Source: Ahrensia sp. (GTDB taxonomy: Bacteria > Pseudomonadota > Alphaproteobacteria > Rhizobiales > Rhizobiaceae). From it: DNA of 64,000 nt. The DNA lies in NCBI GenBank assembly GCA_002706335.1, contig PAKZ01000006.1:62001-126000 (forward strand), read 5' to 3'. This document shows, piece by piece, positions 31,896 to 40,341 of this stretch (the first letter of the stretch is position 1; every line of letters begins with the position of its first letter). Both the position numbers and the translations under genes were made by a program. The notes beneath the pieces are model-generated. The model saw only the letters and a program-made list of their open reading frames with translations. It searched no databases and was not told the origin of the DNA.

Positions 31896-33446
31896 ATGCG
31901 AAGAACAGGGCGTCCGGATCGGCCGATCCGGTCGCTTTTTTTCGGCTTCCTGCTGCCGCTGGTCATTTTGGCCAGGCCGGCCATTGCGGATATCGTCAAC
32001 AGCGCGGTCGCTTCCGGGGTCCATGGCGGGACACTGGTCCAGTCCGGCGGCGCTCAGGCCACCATCGGGATCGCACCTGGGATGCCGGAGCTGGAAGTCG
32101 GCGTCGAAACAGCCATGACCGGCGAACCTGCGCCGGGCCTGCCTGATGGAGACGTGATCGGCTATTCGATCACGATTGCCAACACCGGCAATGTAGGGCT
32201 CGTCGGCGTTCGCCTGACCCTCGAATTGCAGCAGGACGGGGAGGTCTTCACGCCCACCGATCCACCGCGCTACGAGGGCGGCGATACGGCCAATCCCGGC
32301 GTGCTCGACCGGGGCGAGACCTGGCGCTATTCGGCAAGCTACAAGCTGGCGCGGCCCAATCTGGAAAATGGCGGTGACATACTTGCCACGGTGTCCGGCG
32401 CAGGCCGCGCCGGAGACCGCTCGGCGGCGGACGAGCGTGAACTCGCGATGCCGGTTCCGACGCTGCAGGGCATCGAGAGGACGGATGTCTCGCTCGCGCA
32501 TACGCCAAGCGCGATCGCGGCCCGTCCGGGCGATCAGGTGGATTACACGCTAACCATCAGCAACCGCAGCGTAAAGCCGGTCTCCGTCAGGCTCCGGGCG
32601 CTTCTCGCCGACGGGGTCCGGCTGGTTGCCGGCAGCGTCCTGGAAGATGGCGAGGTGGCGGATGTTGCAGTCGATGGTCAGCGCGTGGATTTCGGCGTCC
32701 TCTCGGTCGGCGCGCGCAGCAATGTTTCGCTTCGCTATCTGGGCGAGATCGTCGATGCGCCGGCGCGCGGCTATCTCCTCAATACCGCGCAGATCGCCGA
32801 TCCGGATTCGCTGATCCCGCTTCTGCCCCCATCGCTGGCGACGGTGCGGACGAGCAACAATCCGCCAGGCTGCACCGAGATTTCGCTGCTGGTCTACCAG
32901 GACGAAAACCGCAACGGTTTTGCCGACGCCAGCGAAGCCGGTATTTCGGGCGCACGGATCACCGCCGGGCAGGACACGCTGCTGACGACGGATGTCGAGG
33001 GTCAATACGCCACGCCCTGCATGGAGGTCTCGCGGCTTGGCGAAGTCGGGATGATGTTCGAACTCGATGAGGCGACGCTGCCGGAAGGCTATCACGCGAC
33101 GACGACCAATCCGATATCGCTTCGCGTCGAGGCGGGCGGCAGCGGCTCGGTCTCCTTCGGTGTCGCGTCCGCGCGCATCCTGCGGGTCGATCTGAATGCG
33201 GCCGCCTTCGACCGCAACGAAACAAAGCCGGATGAGACCTTCCTGGAGGGGATCACCCGACTTATCAGCGCGTTGCAGCGCGAACCCTCCATTCTGCGCC
33301 TGACCTATTACGCCAATCGTGATCGCGTCGATTTGCCGGAGGAACGCCTCGATGAGGTGCGCCAGGCGATACTCGACCGTTGGGTTGCGGCGGGCAATGC
33401 GTACGACCTTGAGATCGAGGCACGGGTCATCCACGGCGACGGCTGA
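31896..33446 (+). CDS. Exported DUF11/SdrD-B-like protein with OmpA-like tail
   Basis: Function unknown. The 516-residue protein has a signal peptide (LFFGFLLPLVILARPAIA) and then two DUF11-like repeats, near residues 65-190 (YSITIANTGNVGLVGVRL) and 195-320 (YTLTISNRSVKPVSVRLR). A module at 326-420 resembles the SdrD B/Cna-B surface fold, with the calcium-site-like loop YQDENRNGFADASEAGISGA and flanking cysteines C326 and C375 that could pair. The last 70 residues (FLEGITRLISAL...ILRLTYYANRDRVDL...LDEVRQAILDRW) look like a degenerate OmpA-C domain. ATG 31896 was chosen; a GTG at 31875 is possible. It probably forms an operon with the preceding gene. Confidence 0.65.
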   Translation: MRRTGRPDRPIRSLFFGFLLPLVILARPAIADIVNSAVASGVHGGTLVQSGGAQATIGIAPGMPELEVGVETAMTGEPAPGLPDGDVIGYSITIANTGNVGLVGVRLTLELQQDGEVFTPTDPPRYEGGDTANPGVLDRGETWRYSASYKLARPNLENGGDILATVSGAGRAGDRSAADERELAMPVPTLQGIERTDVSLAHTPSAIAARPGDQVDYTLTISNRSVKPVSVRLRALLADGVRLVAGSVLEDGEVADVAVDGQRVDFGVLSVGARSNVSLRYLGEIVDAPARGYLLNTAQIADPDSLIPLLPPSLATVRTSNNPPGCTEISLLVYQDENRNGFADASEAGISGARITAGQDTLLTTDVEGQYATPCMEVSRLGEVGMMFELDEATLPEGYHATTTNPISLRVEAGGSGSVSFGVASARILRVDLNAAAFDRNETKPDETFLEGITRLISALQREPSILRLTYYANRDRVDLPEERLDEVRQAILDRWVAAGNAYDLEIEARVIHGDG

Positions 33447-33490
33447 ATTTGCGGCTTGGTTCGGCCCGCGTCGTTGACGTGCCGTGCGTC

Positions 33491-33516
33491 TATCGATATT
33501 TCAAGAAATATTGATA
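33491..33516. promoter_or_regulatory. ArsR-like inverted repeat upstream of the aquaporin gene
   Basis: TATCGATATTTC and GAAATATTGATA are 12-base arms with a single mismatch around two bases. AT-rich ATATTTC...GAAATAT palindromes of this kind are typical of ArsR/SmtB operators. The site ends 15 bases before the aquaporin start codon, just before its Shine-Dalgarno sequence, so a bound repressor would cover the transcript start. Confidence 0.55.
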
Positions 33517-33531
33517 TGTTGGAAGATCGCG

Positions 33532-34209
33532 ATGGACGCCTCCCGCAAATATGCCGCCGAGTTCATCGGCACGGCTTTCCTCCTCGCCACGGTCGTCGGC
33601 TCCGGGATTATGGCGGAGCGGCTGGCGGGCGGTAACGTTGCTGTTGCGCTCCTCGGCAACACCATCCCGACCGGGGCTATCCTATACGTGCTCATCACCA
33701 TGCTCGGGCCGATTTCCGGGGCGCATTTCAACCCGGCCGTGACATTCGCCTTCTGGCTTCGCCGCGAGATCGGGGCCTATGAGAGCCTGATCTACATTGT
33801 TCTTCAGATCGCGGGCGGACTTGTAGGAGTTTGGGCGGCGCACGCCATGTTCGCCGAGGACATTTTCCAGGCGTCGGCGAAGATCCGCACTGGCGGAGCG
33901 CAGTGGTTCGCTGAGATCGTCGCGACCTTCGGCCTTGTCTTCACCATCTTCGCGACGTTGAAGGCGAGCTCCAAATCCGTCGCCGCCGCCGTCGGGCTCT
34001 ACATTACGGCGGCCTACTGGTTCACCGCATCGACCTCGTTTGCCAATCCGGCGGTGACGGTAGCGCGGGCCTTCTCAAACACCTTCGCCGGGATCCGCCC
34101 GATCGATATGCCCTGGTTCATCCTGATGCAGTTCATTGGCGCGGCCGCGGCCTTCGCGGTTTGCCGCTGGCTGCTCGCCGATCGCGAGAAGGTCGGCGAG
34201 GCGGGTTGA
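33532..34209 (+). CDS. AqpS-like aquaglyceroporin
   Basis: This 225-residue inner-membrane channel of the MIP family has six helices and two NPA boxes: [14 protein letters not shown] (N67) and [12 protein letters not shown] (N172). In most MIP channels the second box is NPAR; here it is NPAV, so the selectivity-filter arginine is missing, as reported for AqpS of Sinorhizobium, an arsenite/methylarsenate channel. [20 protein letters not shown] and [21 protein letters not shown] are shared features of that subgroup. GGAAG precedes ATG 33532. An ArsR-like palindrome is upstream and glpK is downstream, so glycerol or metalloid passage are both possible. Confidence 0.87.
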   Translation: MDASRKYAAEFIGTAFLLATVVGSGIMAERLAGGNVAVALLGNTIPTGAILYVLITMLGPISGAHFNPAVTFAFWLRREIGAYESLIYIVLQIAGGLVGVWAAHAMFAEDIFQASAKIRTGGAQWFAEIVATFGLVFTIFATLKASSKSVAAAVGLYITAAYWFTASTSFANPAVTVARAFSNTFAGIRPIDMPWFILMQFIGAAAAFAVCRWLLADREKVGEAG

Positions 34210-34271
34210 AGCCTTCCCCGCTATCTGGTTCTAATCCCGCGCAAGCAAAGCGGAACATCGGGAGGAACTTC

Positions 34272-35768
34272 ATGTCCGGCTATATCCTGGCGATCGATCA
34301 GGGCACGACCTCGTCGCGCGCCATCGTCTTCGACGACAGGCAGCAAATCGCCGGAACCGGACAAAAGGAGTTTCCGCAGCACTTTCCCAAGTCCGGCTGG
34401 GTCGAGCATGAGCTGGAGGACATCTGGGAGAGTGTGGTCGAGACCTGTCGCGCCGCCATCGCGGACGCCGGCATCGCCGCATCCGACATCGCCGCGATCG
34501 GCATCACCAACCAGCGCGAGACAGTAGCGCTTTGGGACAGGGCGACGGGTGACCCCGTCCATCGCGCCATTGTCTGGCAGGACCGGCGCACCGCGGATTT
34601 CTGCGATTCCCTGAAGGCTGAGGGCCACGAGGCAGAATTCACCGCGAAAACCGGGCTTCTGCTCGATCCTTATTTCTCGGGCACCAAGATCGCGTGGCTG
34701 CTCGACAATGTCGAGGGGCTACGCGCCCGCGCAGAGGCGGGCGAGATAGCCTTCGGCACGATCGACACGTTCCTGATCTGGCGGCTGACCGGCGGCGAAA
34801 GCCACGTCACCGACGCGACCAATGCGGCGCGCACGCTGATATTCAATATCGACGATGAGGACTGGGACGACGGCCTGCTCGATATCCTGCGCATCCCCCG
34901 CGCGGTTTTGCCCGACGTGCTGGATTGCGCCGCCGATTTCGGCACCGCGAAAGCGGTTATCCTCGGTGCCGATATCCCGGTTTGCGGCGTCGCCGGCGAC
35001 CAGCAGGCCGCGACGATCGGCCAGGCCTGTTTCGAGCCCGGCATGTTCAAGTCGACCTATGGCACGGGCTGCTTCGCGCTGCTGAATACGGGGAGGGACC
35101 GGGTCGAATCGAAGAACCGTATGCTGACGACCATCGCCTACCGGTTAGGCGGCGAGACCACCTACGCGCTGGAGGGTTCGATCTTCATGGCGGGAGCTTC
35201 GGTGCAGTGGCTGCGCGACGGGCTCGGCATTATCGAGACGGCGGCCGAAAGCGGAGAGATGGCGGCCAAGGCCGATCCGGAGCAGGATGTCTATCTCGTG
35301 CCGGCCTTTGTCGGGCTGGGCGCGCCGCATTGGGACGCCAATGCACGCGGAGCGATGTTCGGCCTGACGCGCGGGACCGGGCCGAACGAGATCGCCAAGG
35401 CGACGCTGGAAGCCGTATGCTACCAGACGCGCGACCTCCTCGAAGCCATGCATGACGACTGGGACACGCCGGGGCACACCTCCACGACGCTGCGTGTAGA
35501 TGGCGGCATGGTGGCGTCGGACTGGACCATGCAATGCCTCGCCGACATTCTCGATGCTCCGGTCGACCGGCCCGTTGTGCTGGAGACGACCGCGCTCGGC
35601 GCGGCATGGCTCGCCGGCTCCCATGTCGGCGTCTGGCCGGACCGCGAGGAGTTCTCCAAGAGCTGGGCGCTGGAAAGCCAGTTCACGCCGAAGATGGGCG
35701 AGGAGGAAAGGGCGCGCAAATATGCCGGCTGGAAGGATGCGGTCGAACGGACGCTGAGCCGGGTCTGA
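34272..35768 (+). CDS. glpK: Glycerol kinase GlpK
   Basis: The 498-residue FGGY-family kinase phosphorylates glycerol to glycerol 3-phosphate in the cytoplasm. The N-terminal [18 protein letters not shown] is the ATP-binding phosphate-1 motif. [16 protein letters not shown] and [14 protein letters not shown] are conserved, and the C-terminal FGGY signature [20 protein letters not shown] is intact, together with [20 protein letters not shown]. The length is that of a full glycerol kinase. The start ATG 34272 follows GGGAGGAAC; the longer frame upstream overlaps the aquaporin gene. It lies 62 bases after the aquaporin gene, likely in the same transcription unit. Confidence 0.96.
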   Translation: MSGYILAIDQGTTSSRAIVFDDRQQIAGTGQKEFPQHFPKSGWVEHELEDIWESVVETCRAAIADAGIAASDIAAIGITNQRETVALWDRATGDPVHRAIVWQDRRTADFCDSLKAEGHEAEFTAKTGLLLDPYFSGTKIAWLLDNVEGLRARAEAGEIAFGTIDTFLIWRLTGGESHVTDATNAARTLIFNIDDEDWDDGLLDILRIPRAVLPDVLDCAADFGTAKAVILGADIPVCGVAGDQQAATIGQACFEPGMFKSTYGTGCFALLNTGRDRVESKNRMLTTIAYRLGGETTYALEGSIFMAGASVQWLRDGLGIIETAAESGEMAAKADPEQDVYLVPAFVGLGAPHWDANARGAMFGLTRGTGPNEIAKATLEAVCYQTRDLLEAMHDDWDTPGHTSTTLRVDGGMVASDWTMQCLADILDAPVDRPVVLETTALGAAWLAGSHVGVWPDREEFSKSWALESQFTPKMGEEERARKYAGWKDAVERTLSRV

Positions 35769-35856
35769 CACGGGATTGCCGGTTCGGTTGAACGCTGCAT
35801 TCCGACTTCCCCCCAAACATCGATTCTCCGGCCCTTTCGGCAGGACGCGTTCGTTT

Positions 35857-36738
35857 TCAGCCACGACGAAATGGCAGTGACAGCACCGTAAACACTTGCC
35901 GATAATCCGGAAGTGCCGCTTGCGGATCGGTGCCGAGTTCCTTCGGCCTGTTCTCCGGGCGATAGACGAACGTGCCGAAGAGCTGATCCCAAACAGACAG
36001 TGTCGCGCCGTAGTTCATTGCCTCGGTGACATCCGCCGAGTGGTGATAGCGGTGAAGTTCGGGACCAATGAAGAGATAATTCGCCCATCCCATGCGCATG
36101 TCTGCGTTGAAATGGCTTATGATGCCGTGAAAGGCATTGACCACGAGAAAAACAAGCACCGCTTCTGGCGTGTAGCCCATGATCCAGATGGGCAGAATTA
36201 TCGCCAGCGCCTGTATGATCATGGTGTTCAGCGGATGGCCAACCGCGTGCATCAGCAGATAGAGGCCCCGCGGCAGATGATGCGCCGCGTGGATGTTCCA
36301 GAGGACTCGTCCAAATGGCCCGCGCAACTCATGCATGGCGCGGTGGATGTGGTAATTGATGAACTCGAAGACGAGGAACAGAACCGGCAGTTGCAGCCAG
36401 AGCGGCCAGCTACGCGCCGGGCCGTCGGCTTGACCGGATATGCCGATCGACACCATGGCCAGGACCGCGGACATGAGGCCGAGAGCAGCGCTGGAAAGTC
36501 CGATATAGACGATGTCGGGCAGAAGGTTGCGCCAGGTCATCGACCAGCGCCTCTCCATGGGCAGGACGCGTTCGATGACCAGGCAGGTCAACAGAATCGG
36601 CAGGGTGATCAGGAACCAGGCCGGGCGTTCGTCCATATCCATCCGCAGGAACCAGGAGATCCCGAAAACGATCCAGGCCCAGGAGAGTGGGTAAAGGCCC
36701 CATCTTACCAACTGCCGCAGCAAACCAGTCTTCTTCAT
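35857..36738 (-). CDS. Sterol desaturase / fatty acid hydroxylase family membrane protein
   Basis: The 293-residue inner-membrane protein has about four helices and the histidine clusters of the di-iron fatty acid hydroxylase superfamily: NYHIHRAMH near residue 130, NIHAAHH near residue 150 and LHRYHHSADVTEAMNY near residue 230. These form the non-heme di-iron site that inserts oxygen into C-H bonds of lipids or carotenoids. The substrate is unknown. The ending WDQLFGTFVYRPENRPKELG is also common in this family. It is divergent from a TetR regulator with a palindrome in the gap, indicating dedicated control. Confidence 0.88.
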   Translation of the reverse strand: MKKTGLLRQLVRWGLYPLSWAWIVFGISWFLRMDMDERPAWFLITLPILLTCLVIERVLPMERRWSMTWRNLLPDIVYIGLSSAALGLMSAVLAMVSIGISGQADGPARSWPLWLQLPVLFLVFEFINYHIHRAMHELRGPFGRVLWNIHAAHHLPRGLYLLMHAVGHPLNTMIIQALAIILPIWIMGYTPEAVLVFLVVNAFHGIISHFNADMRMGWANYLFIGPELHRYHHSADVTEAMNYGATLSVWDQLFGTFVYRPENRPKELGTDPQAALPDYRQVFTVLSLPFRRG

Positions 36739-36756
36739 CTTTCATGCTCCTTGAGT

Positions 36757-36773
36757 TTCCGGACAGATGTCCG
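36757..36773. promoter_or_regulatory. TetR operator between hydroxylase and tetR
   Basis: CGGACA-GA-TGTCCG (36760-36773) is a perfect palindrome located 22 bases before the hydroxylase start codon. The flanking 12-mer TTTCCGGACAGA (36757-36768) recurs at 36825-36836, within the start of the tetR coding region, forming a possible second half-site. The regulator at 36818 is the obvious candidate to bind. Confidence 0.55.
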
Positions 36774-36817
36774 ATAAAATCGGGATAGGCACGAAAAGGT
36801 AAGGGCGACAGTCCCCG

Positions 36818-37351
36818 ATGACGCTTTCCGGACAGAACCGGCGCGAATTGTCCGCCGACCCGCGAGTGATGCGGACGCGCGCCTTGTTGAAGCAGGCGCT
36901 CATGCAGATGCTGCAGCAGATGAACTGGGAGGAGATCACGATTGTCGGGATATGCCGCCGCGCCGGAATCGCCCGGTCGTCGTTCTACGAGCATTTCGGT
37001 ACAAAGGCGGATGTCCTGGACCAAATCTTCGCCGACCGTATGGACGACATACCGCTTTCGATCCGCCCCGGCGATTCTCTGGGAACCCTCGACTGGCTGG
37101 TCGACCACGTGGCCGAGGCGCCGGAGTTTTTCGCGCACGCCATGGCCGGCGGGCGCAACGACGCGCTGATGCCGCGTTTTCGCATCGCGCTGGCCCGCAA
37201 GCTCGCGGAAGAACTGACGGCTCGCGCCGTGCCGGACGCTTCCGGCATGGCCGCATTTCTGGTCGGTGGCGCGATGGCCTATCTTGCCACAGCTCGGGGG
37301 GACTACGCCCGGTCGGCGCTTCGGCAGTTATCTGCGCGGCTCATTGACTGA
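36818..37351 (+). CDS. TetR-family transcriptional regulator
   Basis: This 177-residue repressor has an N-terminal TetR helix-turn-helix, RTRALLKQALMQMLQQMNWE followed by ITIVGICRRAGIARSSFYEHF, with a C-terminal ligand-binding domain of the TetR_C_7/33-like type. It is divergently oriented to the hydroxylase gene and a palindrome lies between them, so it most likely represses that gene and itself. The inducer is unknown. The start is taken at ATG 36818; a second ATG 17 codons later (MRTRALLKQ) would remove the polar N-terminal extension. It converges on the urease-linked marR gene, 17 bases apart. Confidence 0.87.
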   Translation: MTLSGQNRRELSADPRVMRTRALLKQALMQMLQQMNWEEITIVGICRRAGIARSSFYEHFGTKADVLDQIFADRMDDIPLSIRPGDSLGTLDWLVDHVAEAPEFFAHAMAGGRNDALMPRFRIALARKLAEELTARAVPDASGMAAFLVGGAMAYLATARGDYARSALRQLSARLID

Positions 37352-37368
37352 GCTGAAAGGAGGCGGTT

Positions 37369-37809
37369 TCAGCTTTTCCTGCCGGTGACGCGGTCGAGAA
37401 TGGCGAGCGCGCTGCCGACTGTTTCCAGTTCTTTCTCGCTAAGCCTGTTCAGGAGTTCCGCTTCGCGGGTCTTCAGGAGCGTGGTCAGCGCATCGTAGCC
37501 TTTGCGTCCGGTCCGGGTGAGCGTCAGATGCTCTATCCGGCGGTCCGTCTCGTCGCGATTGCGCTCCAGCCAACGGCGGCTCTGAAGCGCCGAGACCGCG
37601 CGTGAGACCTTGGTTTTATGCAGGCCGGTGCGGCGGACGATTTCGCGCGCGGTCAGTGAGCCGTCGGCTTCGCCGAGATGGGCGAGCACCTTCCATTCCG
37701 GCCGTGTCATGCCGTGCTGGTCGCGGTAGATCGGCTGGAAATGGCGACTGACCGCCTCTGAAATGCGGTCGAGCCTGTAGGCCAGAAAATCGTCGAGCCT
37801 GAAACTCAC
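37369..37809 (-). CDS. MarR-family transcriptional regulator
   Basis: The 146-residue protein has the MarR winged helix: [20 protein letters not shown], then [20 protein letters not shown] and the wing [18 protein letters not shown] with the conserved DxRxxxLxLT pattern. The start GTG 37809 overlaps the ureG stop by four bases, so it is translated as part of the urease accessory operon. It may regulate this operon or an unrelated phenolic response; no binding site was recognised. The ligand is unknown. It is the last gene of the leftward cluster. Confidence 0.88.
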   Translation of the reverse strand: MSFRLDDFLAYRLDRISEAVSRHFQPIYRDQHGMTRPEWKVLAHLGEADGSLTAREIVRRTGLHKTKVSRAVSALQSRRWLERNRDETDRRIEHLTLTRTGRKGYDALTTLLKTREAELLNRLSEKELETVGSALAILDRVTGRKS

Positions 37810-38420
37810 AGCCCGCCCTGCGCGGTGACGAAGTCGACGATTTCTCCGACCCCCTTGCCGTGGCGCAGATCGGTGAAGAGGAACGGCTTGTCGGCGCGGC
37901 CCTTCTCGGCATCCTGGCGCATCCGGTTCAGATCGGCGCCGACATGGGGCGCGAGGTCGGCCTTGTTGATGATCAACAGGTCGGAGCGGGTGATCGCCGG
38001 GCCGCCTTTTCTCGGGATGTCGTCGCCCTGACAGACCGATATGACGTAGAGCGACAGGTCTGCGAGATCGGGCGAGAAAGTGGCGGCCAGATTGTCGCCA
38101 CCGGACTCGATGAAGATCAGTTCGATATCGGGCACGCGCTCGCGCAGCCGCTCGATGGCGCGCAGATTGATCGAGGCGTCCTCGCGGATCGCGGTATGCG
38201 GGCAGCCTCCGGTCTCCACCCCTTCGATACGCTCTGCGGGCAGCGCCTGCATCCGCGTCAGCGCCTCGGCATCCTCGGCGGTGTAGATGTCGTTGGTGAC
38301 GACGCCTATCGAATATTTGTCGCGCATCGCCTTGCAGAGTTCGGCCGTCAGCGTCGTCTTGCCGGAGCCGACGGGGCCGCCGATGCCGATCCGGAGAGGG
38401 CCGTTGGGGGAGGTGGTCAT
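37806..38420 (-). CDS. ureG: Urease accessory GTPase UreG
   Basis: The 204-residue SIMIBI GTPase drives nickel insertion into urease. It has the P-loop [17 protein letters not shown], the metal-binding CPH motif in [36 protein letters not shown] and the GTP specificity motif [15 protein letters not shown]. These match UreG along its whole length. Together with UreE, UreF and UreD it forms the nickel-loading complex; UreD is not encoded in this window. The start ATG 38420 overlaps the ureF stop, and the stop overlaps the marR start. Confidence 0.97.
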   Translation of the reverse strand: MTTSPNGPLRIGIGGPVGSGKTTLTAELCKAMRDKYSIGVVTNDIYTAEDAEALTRMQALPAERIEGVETGGCPHTAIREDASINLRAIERLRERVPDIELIFIESGGDNLAATFSPDLADLSLYVISVCQGDDIPRKGGPAITRSDLLIINKADLAPHVGADLNRMRQDAEKGRADKPFLFTDLRHGKGVGEIVDFVTAQGGL

Positions 38421-39076
38421 GATAGGAACAATCTCGGTTCGAGCGTTTCGTGATTCATGGCCGCAATGTCCGCCAAAACCGTTGCGCTGCCAAGATCGTC
38501 CAGCGTTGACGATGCGGCACGGTTGGCGGTTTCGGCAATGGTCGGTTCGAGTGCGGCAAGCAGTTTCGCGGCGCCACGCTGGCCGGTGACAGACAGACGG
38601 ATCGCGACCTGCAACTGGTTGGCGACAAAGGCGTGCAGGAAGGCAGCGAGGCCGTCGGCGAGCGGGATATGATCGCGACCGCAGGCCGCTCCGACAGCGA
38701 CGCAGAGCGGCGTACCGCGTGGCGGCAAAACCGCCTCATCAAACCAGTTGGCGGCGGCTTCCAGAAAGCCCGTGCCCTGATCCACGGTTTCGCGATGGCG
38801 TTCGGCGGAACCGGTCATGGCACGAGCCAGTTCGGCGGTTGCCGCGAGTTGTTCCGGCGTTCTCGCCTGACGCCAGCTTTCGGCGAAGAAGACGGCGTCG
38901 TTCCATTGCGGTCCGGCGGCAAGCAGGGCTCGCAACCACGCTTCCAGCGCCGCCGTATCCGCGACCGTGCCGTCCGCCACAGCCTGCTCGAGGGCGCCCG
39001 AATAGGCATAGCCGCCGGTCGGAAACACCGGAGACAGCCAGGACATCAACCGGAGCAGGGCGGTCGGGTCGCTCAA
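38417..39076 (-). CDS. ureF: Urease accessory protein UreF
   Basis: The 219-residue all-helical protein is recognised by [31 protein letters not shown] at its start, which corresponds to the UreF signature. [20 protein letters not shown] and [21 protein letters not shown] follow the family pattern. UreF bridges UreD and UreG and gates GTP hydrolysis during nickel delivery. The start is TTG 39076, overlapping the stop of the yrhK-like gene (TTGA), so translation is coupled. Its stop overlaps ureG by four bases. The length is slightly short but within the family range. Confidence 0.93.
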   Translation of the reverse strand: MSDPTALLRLMSWLSPVFPTGGYAYSGALEQAVADGTVADTAALEAWLRALLAAGPQWNDAVFFAESWRQARTPEQLAATAELARAMTGSAERHRETVDQGTGFLEAAANWFDEAVLPPRGTPLCVAVGAACGRDHIPLADGLAAFLHAFVANQLQVAIRLSVTGQRGAAKLLAALEPTIAETANRAASSTLDDLGSATVLADIAAMNHETLEPRLFLS

Positions 39077-39354
39077 GAACGTGCTCTTTCTGCGAGGTCA
39101 GCAAGATCGCCGATCAGCGCATAGTGCAGTTCGCGCACAAGCTTCAGTGAAGGGCCGATGACGAAAAGGAGCGAACCGATGACGAAGAGCCATATCGCTG
39201 TGTTCTCCCACGATTTGTAGAAGAACAACCAGGAACCGACGAGAAACAGCAGACCGGCGGTCACCTGAACCAGCGTGGAGGCCAGTTCATAAGCGGCAAA
39301 AAGCCTCTGGTGTTGTTTTGTCGAGTGTCGCGTCTCGGGGGCGAAAATCTTCAT
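39073..39354 (-). CDS. YrhK-like small membrane protein
   Basis: This 93-residue protein has two adjacent hydrophobic helices (LASTLVQVTAGLLFLVGSWL and AIWLFVIGSLLFVIGPSLKL) and the ending VRELHYALIGDLADL. That layout, two membrane segments with a short connecting FFYKSWEN loop, matches the YrhK domain. No molecular function is established for the domain. ATG 39354 (MKIFAPETRHS) was chosen since an in-frame upstream ATG at 39432 would overlap the SMR gene. It is translationally coupled to ureF, suggesting a link to urease or nickel handling (inference). Confidence 0.75.
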   Translation of the reverse strand: MKIFAPETRHSTKQHQRLFAAYELASTLVQVTAGLLFLVGSWLFFYKSWENTAIWLFVIGSLLFVIGPSLKLVRELHYALIGDLADLAERARS

Positions 39355-39391
39355 GCGGTCTTTTCCCGGTTTCGCATATTCAGCGCCGGCC

Positions 39392-39739
39392 TCAATGTTC
39401 GACGGATCGTGAGAAGAGGTGAATGACGACAACGCCGGAAATGATCAGGCAAAGGCCTATGATCGCGGGCAGGTCCAGCCGTTGCCCGAGCATCAGCCAG
39501 GCCGCAACCGTGATCAGCACGATGCCAGTGCCCGACCAAATGGCATAGACGATGCCCGCCGGAATCACGCGGATCGGGAAGGACAGGAGCCAGAATGACA
39601 CCGCATAGAAGACGATGGTAATGACGCTCGGCCAGAGCCGGGTGAAACTTTCCGTGCGGACGAGGGCGGTCGTGGCGATCACTTCCGCGACAATGGCCGC
39701 GACAAGCAGGGCATAATTCGCGAAGACGGTAGAGGGCAT
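39392..39739 (-). CDS. SMR-family efflux protein (EmrE-like)
   Basis: This 115-residue inner-membrane protein has four helices and the essential glutamate E19 in AIVAEVIATTALVRTES. Motifs IPAGIVYAIWSGTGIVLITV, LGQRLDLPAIIG and VVIHLFSRS are those of EmrE-type small multidrug resistance proteins rather than of the guanidinium exporter subgroup, which has a different helix-3 sequence. Such proteins export lipophilic cations with proton exchange as antiparallel dimers. It lies between ureE and the yrhK-like gene in the leftward urease accessory run, an unusual place for a drug exporter. Confidence 0.9.
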   Translation of the reverse strand: MPSTVFANYALLVAAIVAEVIATTALVRTESFTRLWPSVITIVFYAVSFWLLSFPIRVIPAGIVYAIWSGTGIVLITVAAWLMLGQRLDLPAIIGLCLIISGVVVIHLFSRSVEH

Positions 39740-39775
39740 GGGGGCAAATCCTGCGACAGCGGGGAAAGGCGCGGG

Positions 39776-40240
39776 CTAATGATGGTGATGGCCGTGGCCA
39801 TGGTCGTGCGCCGCATGCGCATCGCCATAGGCGCCGCCTTCGGGATCGAAGGGCGCGCTGGTCTCGGTGACAGTCGCGCCAAGGCCTTCCAGCATGTCGC
39901 GAATGACGTGATCATGGCGTATCAGAATGCGGTCGGCGAGGATCTGGGCCGCCAGATGACGGTTGCCGATCTGCCAGGAGAGCGCGAGCAGGTGACGGCT
40001 GTCCCGGCCGCGCACCTCGTAGAGCGCTTCCGGCGCGGCGCGGACCTCGACGATACGGCCGTCATCCAGCAACAGCCCGTCGCCGTGTCGCAGCAGACGC
40101 GCTTCTGCCAAGTCGAGCAGGAATTCGATGCCGTTGTCGGAGACCATTTTCATACGCCGGCGATGCCGCGCGGTCTCGTCCAGCGTAATGGTGTCGGAAG
40201 GATCGTGGAATTGGCGTGTGACGGAGGAAGCGGTGTGCAT
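39776..40240 (-). CDS. ureE: Urease accessory nickel metallochaperone UreE
   Basis: This 154-residue protein has a peptide-binding N-terminal domain (LDETARHRRRMKMVSDNG) and a metal-binding domain with WQIGNRHLAAQI and IRHDHVIRDMLEGLGATV, the conserved dimer-interface histidine region of UreE. The C-terminal tail AHDHGHGHHHH is a typical histidine-rich nickel sink. UreE brings nickel to the UreDFG complex. The start is ATG 40240. The gene is separated from ureC by about 2.3 kb of unrelated genes, unlike the compact ureC-ureE order of many rhizobia. Confidence 0.95.
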   Translation of the reverse strand: MHTASSVTRQFHDPSDTITLDETARHRRRMKMVSDNGIEFLLDLAEARLLRHGDGLLLDDGRIVEVRAAPEALYEVRGRDSRHLLALSWQIGNRHLAAQILADRILIRHDHVIRDMLEGLGATVTETSAPFDPEGGAYGDAHAAHDHGHGHHHH

Positions 40241-40341
40241 GGCCCCGATATTACATCGGAAATTCCGCGCGACGCCAGCCGCGGAAGCCGGACCGGACGT
40301 GAAAAATCGCGTCCGGCGGGCTTTGGATCAACAAATGTCGA

